This document shows, piece by piece, positions 8,216 through 16,386 of a DNA stretch of 64,000 bases. The translations under genes and the position numbers were made by a program. The notes below the pieces were generated by a model. It saw only the letters and a program-made list of their open reading frames with translations. It did not search any database and had not been told where the DNA came from. Numbering within the stretch: position 1 is the stretch's first letter; each line of letters opens with the position of its first letter. Source of the DNA: JAPPLB01 sp965208945 (GTDB lineage: Bacteria; Acidobacteriota; Terriglobia; Bryobacterales; UBA6623); assembly GCA_965208945.1 (NCBI GenBank), contig OZ242366.1:806001-870000 (forward strand), in the 5' to 3' direction.

Positions 8216-10219
8216 TCACTCGGGAGTCGCCGGGACAACCGGTTTCGGGCGCTCACCGTTGATAACCCAGCCGTGGAGCCAGCGGATTTTCCGCAGCAAC
8301 AGGTCACGCCGGTTAAGGGGGCGACGCAGGCCGTGGGGTTCGTCGGGATAGATGATGAACTCCACCGGCACTTCGTTCTTGAGCAGAGCTGTATAGAGGT
8401 GGCGACCCTGCATGACGGGGACGCGAATGTCGGCGTCGCCGTGCCAGATGAGCGTGGGTGTCTCGATGTTGTCCGCGTAGGTCAGAGGTGAGGAACGCTG
8501 GTAGACCACGATGTCCTTGCCGAGATAGCTTTCGAAGCGCTCCGGGACATCAGTAGTCCGAAGAAAGCTCGGAACGTCGGTAACGGCGGCTCCGACGACC
8601 GCAGCCTTGAAACGGCCGGTCTGACCGATGGTCCACGACGTCATGAATCCACCGTAGCTTGACCCGGAGATGCCGAGGCGGTCGGGGTCGGCGAGTCCGA
8701 CCTTGATCAGGTGGTCGACGCCGCTCATTACGTCCTGATAGTCTCCGATGCCCCAGGAGCCGAGGTTCGCCCGGAGAAACTTTTCGCCGTAATGGCCGCT
8801 GCCCCGGAAGTTGGGTCGATAGACCACCCAGCCGCGCATCGCGAAGATGCGGTACTCGCCGTTCACGAACAGATTCGACATGACGGAGTGCGGCCCGCCA
8901 TGAGGGACGACCAGCAGCGGATAGCGGCGGCCTTGGCGATACTGATGCGGCCAGTGAACCAGTCCCTCGATTTCCATGCCGTCGAAGCTCTTCCAACGAA
9001 CGACCTCGGTGCGGATCTCCGGCCACGATTTGATCTGTGGGTTGACCTCGGTGAGCCGCTTCGGCTTCATTTCATCCAAGCGGGCAAAGTAGACATCGGG
9101 CGGCTCCGCGGCGTTTTGGCGGATGAAGGCGATCGAGTCCCTGTCGGCGGCGACGCTGAGCCCGCTCAGGAAGTCATCACCGTTGGTAAGGGCTTCGACT
9201 TCAGCCGTTTCGATGTCGACGGAATAGATCTGCGAGGCAGTGCGGTCGCCCGCGATGAAGAGGATGCGTTTGCTGTCGGAGGTCCAGAAAAACGTCTTGA
9301 TCTTCTCATCGAAGTCGGGAGTGATCTTGCGGCGTTCGAGCGTGGACGGGTGAACGAGATAGAGATAGGAGACGGTCACCCAGTCGTAACGCTCCGTTGA
9401 GATGAAAGCGACATGATTGCCATCGGGCGACCAAACCGGGTGGGCATCCATTCCTTCGCGCTCGACCAGACGCCGAGGCGCGTGGCCGCGGTGCGTGACC
9501 GAAACCAGGTCGCCATGGAGATGCCCGCCGGCTTTGGCGTGAGGACGCTTGGTGAAGACGAGGCGTTTGCCGTCGGGTGACCAGGAGAAAGTGTCGGGGA
9601 ACCACTGCTCGTAGCCGCAGACGCTGTAACTGGCGGGAGTGATCGTATTGGGGGTCTTGGTTTCGAGATCGATGATCGCCAACTGATTCATCGGAAGGTT
9701 GTTGCCATCGACAACAACCGGCATCAACGGATGTGGCGCCTTCGTGAAGAACCGGAGGTCGGCCGCATGAGCTTGCCGGAACAGGAATGCGATACGCTTC
9801 GAGTCGGGTCCCCAGCGAAAGCGATCGATATAGCCGGGATGGTCTGTCCATTGTTCGGGAGAACCGCCAGCGGCCTCGACTACCCAGACTTGACGGCGGC
9901 CGCTTCGGGAAGAGAAAAAGGCGATCTTCGAGCCGTGCGGGGACCAGACCGGACCACTGCCGGCGACGAGTTTGCGGTCTTCGCCGGTTTGCGTCGAGAC
10001 GATGCGGATTTCCGAGCCCAGGCTGTTGCCCTTCGCATCGTGGGGCGTAACGACGTAGGCGACCTCGGACCCGTCGGGGGAGATCGCCGCTCCCCCGACG
10101 GAAGTGATCGACAAGATCTGCTCCAGTACGGTCGATGAGTCGTCGCCGGTTTGGGAGAGACCCGGAAGACAGGCTACGCAGACGAGCAGCGTGATACGAA
10201 CGATGAGTTGCCGACGCAT
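8216..10219 (-). CDS. Exported S9-family prolyl oligopeptidase-type peptidase
   Basis: About 667 residues. A signal peptide (RQLIVRITLLVCVACLPGLS) precedes a beta-propeller of WD40/TolB-like blades (residues about 40-400, with ISPDGSEVAYV and WSPDGKRLVF repeats). The C-terminal alpha/beta hydrolase has the nucleophile in GISGSSYGGFMTSW, the acid in HGDADIRVP and the His in DEPHGL. Typical of dipeptidyl-aminopeptidase/acylaminoacyl-peptidase proteins that degrade peptides in the periplasm. The ATG at 10219 is chosen because GGGTGA lies just upstream; an in-frame ATG at 10231 is possible. A repeat end begins 14 bp before the latter, so the promoter region is replaced by repeats. Confidence 0.9.
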   Translation of the reverse strand: MRRQLIVRITLLVCVACLPGLSQTGDDSSTVLEQILSITSVGGAAISPDGSEVAYVVTPHDAKGNSLGSEIRIVSTQTGEDRKLVAGSGPVWSPHGSKIAFFSSRSGRRQVWVVEAAGGSPEQWTDHPGYIDRFRWGPDSKRIAFLFRQAHAADLRFFTKAPHPLMPVVVDGNNLPMNQLAIIDLETKTPNTITPASYSVCGYEQWFPDTFSWSPDGKRLVFTKRPHAKAGGHLHGDLVSVTHRGHAPRRLVEREGMDAHPVWSPDGNHVAFISTERYDWVTVSYLYLVHPSTLERRKITPDFDEKIKTFFWTSDSKRILFIAGDRTASQIYSVDIETAEVEALTNGDDFLSGLSVAADRDSIAFIRQNAAEPPDVYFARLDEMKPKRLTEVNPQIKSWPEIRTEVVRWKSFDGMEIEGLVHWPHQYRQGRRYPLLVVPHGGPHSVMSNLFVNGEYRIFAMRGWVVYRPNFRGSGHYGEKFLRANLGSWGIGDYQDVMSGVDHLIKVGLADPDRLGISGSSYGGFMTSWTIGQTGRFKAAVVGAAVTDVPSFLRTTDVPERFESYLGKDIVVYQRSSPLTYADNIETPTLIWHGDADIRVPVMQGRHLYTALLKNEVPVEFIIYPDEPHGLRRPLNRRDLLLRKIRWLHGWVINGERPKPVVPATPE

Positions 10220-10237
10220 TTTTTCACCCATGGGCAG

Positions 10238-10451
10238 TCTGCTTTTCTCGCCTCATGGCTAGCCTGCATTTCTCACCACCCGACGGCCGAAGCACACGAT
10301 ACGACCGCCAGGACTTCGTTGCGCTTGCTTGCCGTGCTCAACGTACTGTCGAGTACGCCTGCGCGCGCCAAGCGGCTCGCGCCTCGTCCTGACGGCCCTC
10401 TCAAGCACTTCGCCTCGCCGCGTGGTGAGAAATGCAGGCGAGAAAAGCAGG
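10238..10451 (+). repeat. Mini palindromic element interrupted by a full copy
   Basis: Left end TCTGCTTTTCTCGCC (10238-10252) and right end CGAGAAAAGCAGG (10439-10451) are inverse to each other and flank the complete type-A element at 10263-10438. Without the insert the outer sequence is a short hairpin like the 34-bp element at 13390, so a full copy has landed in its loop. Confidence 0.7.
10263..10438 (+). repeat. Palindromic MITE-like element, type A, copy 3 (176 bp, nested)
   Basis: Standard ends CCTGCATTTCTCACCAC and GTGGTGAGAAATGCAGG; left flank CTAG (10259-10262), right flank CGAG. The internal hairpin is CGTACT-GTCG-AGTACG, one base shorter in the loop than the consensus. Confidence 0.9.
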
Positions 10452-10626
10452 CCAGAGCATTAGTGTAAGAGAGCGCCTGCAGGACTGGAGTTGGAGACAG
10501 CAGCGATAACCCGGATGCGCCTGTATTCATACGGTGCCAACACAAGCACTTGCGCCACTCTGGTTCATGGTCTTCCTCTCACTGGCACTGCGGAAGCTCT
10601 TCGCGCTAAGGTAGCCTCATTGTCAG

Positions 10627-10782
10627 CCTGTATTTCTCACCACCCGACGGCCGAAGCACGCGATAGAAAGGCCGTGATTCGTGAAAAACCTTAAAGGCCA
10701 TGTTGCTTGCGCCCAGCGGCTCGCGCCTCGTCCTGACGGCCCTCTCACGCACTTCGCCTCGCCACGTGGCGAGAAATGCAGG
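10627..10782 (+). repeat. Palindromic MITE-like element, type B, copy 4 (156 bp)
   Basis: Ends CCTGTATTTCTCACCAC and GTGGCGAGAAATGCAGG; right flank CTAG (10783-10786), left flank TCAG. It is exactly 21 bp shorter than the 177-bp type-B copy because it has one heptamer (ATTCGTG) instead of four. It lies directly upstream of the ridA-like gene. Confidence 0.88.
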
Positions 10783-10823
10783 CTAGTCCCGTTCTCTACA
10801 AGATTTCAGGAAGGTTCAAGACC

Positions 10824-11279
10824 GTGAAGAAAACCAATCGAAGACGTTTCCTTGCCAAGGGCGCCGCCGTGGCTGCCGTTGCTGGCGCAGCGGGCACTGC
10901 CGCCGCCCAATCCAAACCGGAGCGAAAGGTGCTCTGGCGGGGTGAGAGAAAACCCGATAATCCACTCTTCAGCCCGCTCGTCACCTACGGCAACCTGGTA
11001 TTCGTGGCCGGCAAAGGCTATCACCAGGAAGGCGACATCAAGAAGCACACCGACGAAGTGCTCAACAACATCGAGAAAGAACTCGAACGCGCCGGCTCAT
11101 CGATGAATCAGTGCCTCAAGTGCAATGTCTACCTGCACGACCTGAACGATTACCGCGCCATGAACGAGGTCTTCCGCGGCCGCTTTGGAGACAATCCGCC
11201 TGTCCGCACGACCGTAGCAACCTACGGGGGCGTACCCGGAGACTCGCTGGTTGAGATCGACGTCATTGCCTACAAGTAA
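10824..11279 (+). CDS. Tat-exported RidA (YjgF/UK114) family protein
   Basis: 151 residues from a GTG start. The Tat signal is KKTNRRRFLAKGAAVAAVAG with an AAA processing region. The RidA fold follows: LVTYGNLVFVAGKGYH, DEVLNNIEKELERAGSS, KCNVYLHDLNDYRAMNEVFRGRFG and PPVRTTVAT with the conserved Arg, ending VEIDVIAYK. Cytosolic RidA deaminates reactive enamines/imines; an exported member has no assigned substrate. GTG at 10824 is preferred because AGGAAGG sits 9 nt upstream. An in-frame ATG at 10776 lies inside the repeat end and would add a non-conserved stretch before the Tat signal. Overlaps the following M42 gene. Confidence 0.85.
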   Translation: MKKTNRRRFLAKGAAVAAVAGAAGTAAAQSKPERKVLWRGERKPDNPLFSPLVTYGNLVFVAGKGYHQEGDIKKHTDEVLNNIEKELERAGSSMNQCLKCNVYLHDLNDYRAMNEVFRGRFGDNPPVRTTVATYGGVPGDSLVEIDVIAYK

Positions 11280-13389
11280 AGCTTTGCTCGCGCGATGGGG
11301 AACTGCGCCAGTCCTCGGTGCAGCACTCATCTGCACGGCTCAGGCCGAGCATCTCGGAGAGTTGGCAACCCTCAATGGAGCGGCCGGCTACGAAGAGCAG
11401 GTCCGGCAGTACATCGAGAGTCAACTCGGCCAGGGCGTGGAAGTCGACAACACCGGCTCGATCACGAAAACATTCGGCCGAGGGTTGCCGAGGACGCTGA
11501 TCGCCGCAGGGCTCGACGAGCCGGGCTTCGTCATTTCCGCCATCACCGATGACGGCTATCTGCGCCTCAAGCGGCTTGCCGAACCGCCTCCTCACTACCA
11601 GTTCGAGAGTCTTTTCCAGGCGCAGTACGTCACCATACAGACAAGAGCAGGAAAGAATCTGATGGGCGTGGTGGCCGCGCCGTCCGTGCATCTCGACGAA
11701 GAACGCGGTCCGTCCTCCTCACGGACCGATAAGGATCTCTACGTTGACATCGGCGCCTCGACCGCCGCTGAGGCGCGCTCCGCCGGCGTGGAAGTGCTCG
11801 ATCCGGTCACCCTCGACAAAAGGCTGATCCGTTTTCCCGGCGGCCGTCGGCTCAGCGCCCCCTGGATAGCCAGCCGGGCCGGAGCAGCCTCCCTGCTTCG
11901 CCTGGCGGAGCGGCTGAGCGACGATCCGCCCGAGGGGACCGTTACGCTGGCGTTCGTCACGCAGCAGTTCTACTACAACACCGGACTGCTTCGCGTGCTG
12001 CAGCGCAGCGCCGCCGACCGCGTGATCTGGCTTGCGCCGGGGGGCAAATCAAGCTCGCAAATCGCACCTGCGTCCGGCTGGTCTTCCGAACTCCAGGACG
12101 AACTCTGGCGTCTCGCCTCTGACCACGACCTTGACTTCCAACAAGCAAGTTCGTTCTCCAAGACCTTTGGTCCCTTCCGAATGGAGGAACCTTGGCCGGA
12201 CGCCGAACAAGCAGCCGTGCTATCCGTGGGCGTCGAACATGCCGGAACGCCCATCGAAACAATTCACTTGTCTGAGGTGGAAAAGACGGCTCGCTTGCTC
12301 GCAGCGTCCGTGGGCATCACCTGGGCTGAAAAGGAATACGAGCCCATCCGACGTGGAAAAACTGAGGCGAACCGGCCAGCCGGAGTCGATTCCCTTTCTT
12401 CACTCATCCGCCAACTGGCCGGCCTGCCCGGCGTGAGCGGTGAAGAATCCGCGGTCCGCGATTGGATTCGACAGAGCCTGCCTGACTGGGCAAAGCATCA
12501 GACCCGGACCGACGAACACGGCAACCTGATCGTTCCTCTGGGAACGGATGGACCGCCCGCCGCCATCTTCGTCGCTCATATGGATGAAATCGGATTCAGG
12601 GTCAAGGGCATCGGACCTGATGGAGTGCTGTCCGTCGAATCGCTGGGAGGGCTCAATGCCTCGCTATTCGAATGGCGACCGGTGATCGTTCACACCTCGC
12701 AGGGACCGCTTGACGCCTGCATGACGATGCGCGGCGCAGTGGATGCCGGTATCCGTTCGGCGGACGAAGCCGAGTCTCTCGGCATCACTGCCGGTGACAC
12801 CATTACTGTTCCCAGACGCTGGAGCCGACTTCTGGGGCAGCGCATCGCAGCAAGCGCCTTGGACGATCGGGTGGGGTGCGGCATCCTTCTTCGGACACTG
12901 CAATCGCTATCAGCCGCCGAAGTCCGCAAGCTCGGCAAAGCGCGACCCACCTGGATCGTCTTCAGCAGCAAGGAGGAAATCGGACTCGTCGGCGCCGAAG
13001 CTCTCGCCAAAGAGAACTCACCGCGACGGGTCTACCCCGTGGACAGCTTCGTCACGTCCGATTCGCCGTTGGAGAACCAGGCGCTGGCTCAGGCGCCGCT
13101 CGGCAGGGGCTTCGTCATCAGGGCGCTCGATACAAGCGGTATCTCAAATCGGGCAGAGGTCGAACGCGTCGCAAGCTTCGCCCGCTCTCATGGGATCCCC
13201 ATTCAATATGGAGTCACGTCCGGCGGCAACGACGGGTCGCGTTTCGTGCCATACGGAGCGGTCAACATTCCCCTGAGTTGGCCGCTGCGCTACTCCCACA
13301 CCGGCGGCGAAGTATCGGACCTGCAGGATATCGAAGCTTTGGGGAAGATCGTCGATCTTCTGCTCAGAGAAGAGCTGTTCGCGCGCTAG
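11251..13389 (+). CDS. Exported tandem M42-family aminopeptidase (degenerate first domain, intact second)
   Basis: Up to 712 residues, twice the usual M42 length. A signal peptide (VLGAALICTAQA) is followed by two M42-like domains (about 35-345 and 385-712). The second has the metal and catalytic motifs FVAHMDEIGF (His at about 443), SALDDRVGCG, FSSKEEIGLVGAEAL, SDSPLENQA and RYSHTGGE. In the first, the equivalent of HMDE reads GLDE and other ligands are lost, so it is probably structural. The start is uncertain: TTG codons at 11251 or 11266, both overlapping the RidA gene, so coupling is likely. The TAG stop lies within the CTAG flank of a mini repeat. Confidence 0.82.
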   Translation: MRSTSLPTSKALLARWGTAPVLGAALICTAQAEHLGELATLNGAAGYEEQVRQYIESQLGQGVEVDNTGSITKTFGRGLPRTLIAAGLDEPGFVISAITDDGYLRLKRLAEPPPHYQFESLFQAQYVTIQTRAGKNLMGVVAAPSVHLDEERGPSSSRTDKDLYVDIGASTAAEARSAGVEVLDPVTLDKRLIRFPGGRRLSAPWIASRAGAASLLRLAERLSDDPPEGTVTLAFVTQQFYYNTGLLRVLQRSAADRVIWLAPGGKSSSQIAPASGWSSELQDELWRLASDHDLDFQQASSFSKTFGPFRMEEPWPDAEQAAVLSVGVEHAGTPIETIHLSEVEKTARLLAASVGITWAEKEYEPIRRGKTEANRPAGVDSLSSLIRQLAGLPGVSGEESAVRDWIRQSLPDWAKHQTRTDEHGNLIVPLGTDGPPAAIFVAHMDEIGFRVKGIGPDGVLSVESLGGLNASLFEWRPVIVHTSQGPLDACMTMRGAVDAGIRSADEAESLGITAGDTITVPRRWSRLLGQRIAASALDDRVGCGILLRTLQSLSAAEVRKLGKARPTWIVFSSKEEIGLVGAEALAKENSPRRVYPVDSFVTSDSPLENQALAQAPLGRGFVIRALDTSGISNRAEVERVASFARSHGIPIQYGVTSGGNDGSRFVPYGAVNIPLSWPLRYSHTGGEVSDLQDIEALGKIVDLLLREELFAR

Positions 13390-13423
13390 CCGGCATTTCT
13401 CCCCACATGGTGAGAAAAGCAGG
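13390..13423 (+). repeat. Mini palindromic element (34 bp hairpin)
   Basis: CCGGCATTTCTCCCCAC and GGTGAGAAAAGCAGG are joined by only two bases, so the element consists of the two ends alone. Left flank CTAG (13386-13389) includes the stop codon of the M42 gene; right flank CTGA. It lies between convergent genes and could act as a bidirectional terminator, though no U-tract is present. Confidence 0.75.
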
Positions 13424-13441
13424 CTGACCCTGCGCCACGAC

Positions 13442-14089
13442 CTATCCGCGCCAGTGCTCCGGCCGTTGCAGCCCTTCGGGCAAGCCCGTCAAAGGGTCAC
13501 CTTGCGCCGACTCGATTTGCTCCTGCGTCAAACCTTTGGCGTCTCGAAAATCGGCCCCCTCGACATGCGCACCGGTCAGCATCGCGCCTTCAAGATTCGC
13601 TCCGACCAGACCGGCGCCCTCAAGATTGGCCATGCGCAAACAGGCGTCCCGCAACTCGGCTCGATTCAGCAAAGCCCGCTCGAGACACGCTCCTCCAAGG
13701 TCGGCGCCTTCCAGCGAGGCGTCTTCGAGATTCGCTCCCTCGAGATCGGCCTCCCAAAGATCGGCGCCTTCCAAGTGAGCCTTGTCGAGCCGCGCCCTCT
13801 CCAAATGAGCCGAACTGAGGTTAGCTTCCTCCAAATGGGCCTCGTGCAAGTCCGCATCATGCAAATGCGCCCGGCCCAGGTCTGCACTGTCCAATCGTGC
13901 TCCCTCCAGCTTGGCGGCATCGAGGTGGCCATCGCACAGGTCCGCCTGTTCGAGGTGCGCTCCACCAAGGTCTGCAGACCCCAACTCACAGTCGTGCAGG
14001 TCCGGTCGACTCTTGGGGTGTGAGTCACGCCACTGATTCCAGGCCGCGACACCTTGCTTCAGAATGCTGAGCTGCTTTCCATTGGCCAT
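13442..14089 (-). CDS. Pentapeptide-repeat protein
   Basis: 215 residues. A short N-terminal cap (MANGKQLSILKQGVAAWNQWRD, a common lead-in of this group) is followed by about 30 pentapeptide repeats of the A(D/N)LxX type (LGSADLGGAHLEQADL...) up to residue 195, then a helical tail. Such proteins form right-handed quadrilateral beta-helices; no function can be assigned from sequence. ATG at 14089 is chosen because the conserved cap starts there and AAGGA lies about 10 nt upstream. No signal peptide, so probably cytoplasmic. Confidence 0.87.
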   Translation of the reverse strand: MANGKQLSILKQGVAAWNQWRDSHPKSRPDLHDCELGSADLGGAHLEQADLCDGHLDAAKLEGARLDSADLGRAHLHDADLHEAHLEEANLSSAHLERARLDKAHLEGADLWEADLEGANLEDASLEGADLGGACLERALLNRAELRDACLRMANLEGAGLVGANLEGAMLTGAHVEGADFRDAKGLTQEQIESAQGDPLTGLPEGLQRPEHWRG

Positions 14090-14189
14090 TACGTAAGTTC
14101 CTTCAAGGAAGGTAACGCTGAGCGCCCCTGGCGATACCGCAGGCGACATGGTTCTGTAACAAAGCCAATTTTACGGCAACACGATGCAC

Positions 14190-14370
14190 AACGGACAGCA
14201 AAATCACGATTCGTTCCACCAGCCGAACATTCTTTGGGCCCGAGTCGAAACGCGGGCCGCATGGCGCTTGGAGCTATGCCTGACCCTGCATTGAGCATGA
14301 AGAGCAAGCGCAACGAAGCCATGGCGGTCCATATTGCGTGCTTCATCGGTCAGACAGGTAGAAAGGCAGG
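14190..14370 (-). repeat. Diverged palindromic element in reverse orientation, copy 6
   Basis: On the minus strand it reads CCTGCCTTTCTACC, then GATGAAGCACGCAATATGGACCGCC, CTTCGTTGCGCTTGC and CATGCTCAA, following the order of the type-A left arm with many substitutions. Flank CTAG at 14371-14374. The far end (about 14190) is too decayed to place exactly. Confidence 0.65.
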
Positions 14371-14374
14371 CTAG

Positions 14375-14785
14375 ACTTGAAGGGCGGTGGCATACGAGGA
14401 ATCGGCGCGCGCAGGCATAGCGCACCGCAGCGAATTCACGCCGTTGCGCATAGCAGCCCGTGGCAAAAGTCACGCAGGCGGCGTTACGCGCCCCGGGGCC
14501 GATTGCGTAACGTGTGGCCGCTCCAGGAACACAGCGCCGCTCTCTCCGCGCAGCCGGGCGAAGCGGTGCGTACCCCTTTGGGCGACAGACGTTTCTTGTT
14601 CCAACAGCGGTTCTGAGCTTGCTGCCCAGCGTGACCACGGAGTCGACCGCCTAAGGCTGTCGGCTTTGTCGTTCGTCGGAGGAGATCATCCGGATCGCCA
14701 TCCTCCTCACTCCGCGCCGAGCGACCGCAGGAGCCCGCCGCGCCTTCCACGGGACTTCTGCCACGGACTGCCAGGCATCGTCGTG
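14375..14785. other. Intergenic stretch with a perfect inverted repeat
   Basis: No supported gene. The only structure seen is CGTTACGC (14482-14489) and GCGTAACG (14505-14512), an 8-bp perfect inverted repeat around a GC-rich 15-bp centre containing CCCCGGGG. The reading frame of the downstream TPR gene is open across this stretch, but the translation has no domain character. Confidence 0.45.
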
Positions 14786-16375
14786 ATGGCGCTCGTCTGC
14801 CTGGCGCCGCTGGCAGCGGCGCCGAATGAACCCGCGGCTGAACCCGAACCGCTGTTCGAGCAAGACCCTCGAGACAGCCGCCTGTTCGAACCACTCTACC
14901 GCCAAGCGCTCGCCGAGCGGCGAAAAGAACTGGGTTCGGATCACCCCAAGGTGGCTGACAGCCTGCTGGCGCTAGCCGGCGTTCTCGAATCCCGTCAGGA
15001 CTATCAGCAGGCGGAGCCATTGCTGCGCGAAGCTCTCGCGATTCGCGAAAAGTCATTCGACGCTACCGATACTTCGGTACAGAAATCCCTCGTCCGTCTA
15101 GCGGATCTGCTGGTTGCGAGCGGCGATACACGGGAAGCGGTCAAGCTGTACGAGCGGGCAATCAAGACCCACGGGGAAGCGGCTACGCCGGTTGCCGCCG
15201 CTTTGCTCAAGAAGCTCGCTGCCGCTCTCGAAGCCCAGAGCGATCTTGCCGCCGCCGAGCCTCACTATCGGCGAGCCTTGACCATCCGGCGCAAGACGCT
15301 TCCCCCCGACGATCCAAACCGGGCCGCCAGCGCCCATGATCTCGGCTTCCTGCTGGAATCGCGCGGCAAACCGGCCGAATCGGAGAAGCTTTATCGCGAA
15401 GCCCTGGCGGGATACGAGAAATCCTTTGGTTCAGACCACCCCGAGGTCGCCTCGACGCTGAACAATCTCGCGGGCGTTCTGCGCGAGCAAGGGAAATACG
15501 AAGAAGCCGAGAGGCATCTGCGGCGCGCACTGGAGACGTTCGAAAAGCAACTTGGTTCCGAGAATCCCCGGCTCGCAACGACATCGGCGAACCTTGGCTC
15601 TTTGCTTCTCGAAAAGGGTGATCTCAGCGCTGCGGGGACCTTCGCCCGCCGAGCGCTCTCGCTCCAAGAGAACGCTGCGACGAAGGATGATGCCGCCCTT
15701 GCCGATACGCTGGTGTTGCTGGCTCGGTTGGATGAGGCGCAAGGCGATATTGCGGCTGCACGGATGCAGTACAACAAGGCTGCTTCTCTCTTGGAACGAA
15801 CTCTCGGCCGCGAGCACCCCCGCTATGCCCTCACCTTGAACCGCCTCGGCTTGCTGGCGGCCGCCCAGGGCGACTTCGGAGCCGCTGAACCTCAACAACG
15901 CGAAGCCGCCGCCTTGCTCGAAGGGACGCTGGGAGCGGAGCACCCCGCCACGGCAGCAGTGCAGGACGATCTGGGAGTCACTCTGCGCGAACTCGGGCGT
16001 CTCGATGAATCCGAGCGTTTCGTCCGCCGAGCGCTGGCGACCCGAGAAAAGACGCTGCCCGCCGACCATCCCGACGTGGCCATGAGCCTCCACAACCTGG
16101 GCACGGTCCTGCTGATGCGGGGAGACTTGTCCGGCGCCGAGCCACTGTTCCGCCGCTCACTTCGGATCCGAGAGGCCGTGTTCGGAGAACGGCATCCTGA
16201 TGTCGCCGAGTCGGCGTACCACCTTGCTTACGCCGCGCTTCAAAGAGGTGACAACACCACGGCCAGGCAACTCCTTCGACGGGCTCTCACCATCATCGAA
16301 AGCACCCTGGGGCCGCAGGACCCCTTCGCACAGCAGATCCGCACCAATCTGCGGGAGCTTGAAGGAGGTCGATAG
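14786..16375 (+). CDS. Tetratricopeptide-repeat protein (kinesin-light-chain-like TPRs)
   Basis: About 529 residues. A short hydrophobic N-terminus (MALVCLAPLAAAP) suggests export. The rest is a run of roughly ten 42-residue TPRs of the TPR_10/TPR_12 type, each with an A-L-x-I/E-K-x-x-G-x-x-H-P linker (for example ALAIREKSFDATD, LYREALAGYEKSFGSDHPEVASTL). These are scaffolds for protein contacts; no enzymatic domain is present. The start is uncertain because the frame stays open upstream to 14387. ATG 14786 is the first that puts the signal-like stretch at the N-terminus. Followed 11 bp later by the HupE/UreJ-like gene, a likely operon. Confidence 0.78.
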   Translation: MALVCLAPLAAAPNEPAAEPEPLFEQDPRDSRLFEPLYRQALAERRKELGSDHPKVADSLLALAGVLESRQDYQQAEPLLREALAIREKSFDATDTSVQKSLVRLADLLVASGDTREAVKLYERAIKTHGEAATPVAAALLKKLAAALEAQSDLAAAEPHYRRALTIRRKTLPPDDPNRAASAHDLGFLLESRGKPAESEKLYREALAGYEKSFGSDHPEVASTLNNLAGVLREQGKYEEAERHLRRALETFEKQLGSENPRLATTSANLGSLLLEKGDLSAAGTFARRALSLQENAATKDDAALADTLVLLARLDEAQGDIAAARMQYNKAASLLERTLGREHPRYALTLNRLGLLAAAQGDFGAAEPQQREAAALLEGTLGAEHPATAAVQDDLGVTLRELGRLDESERFVRRALATREKTLPADHPDVAMSLHNLGTVLLMRGDLSGAEPLFRRSLRIREAVFGERHPDVAESAYHLAYAALQRGDNTTARQLLRRALTIIESTLGPQDPFAQQIRTNLRELEGGR

Positions 16376-16386
16376 AAGCCCGCCGA

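Noticed and set aside
10776..10823. Upstream start of the RidA gene in the repeat end
   Set aside because: Adds residues before the Tat signal; the GTG at 10824 has a strong AGGAAGG and puts the signal at the N-terminus.
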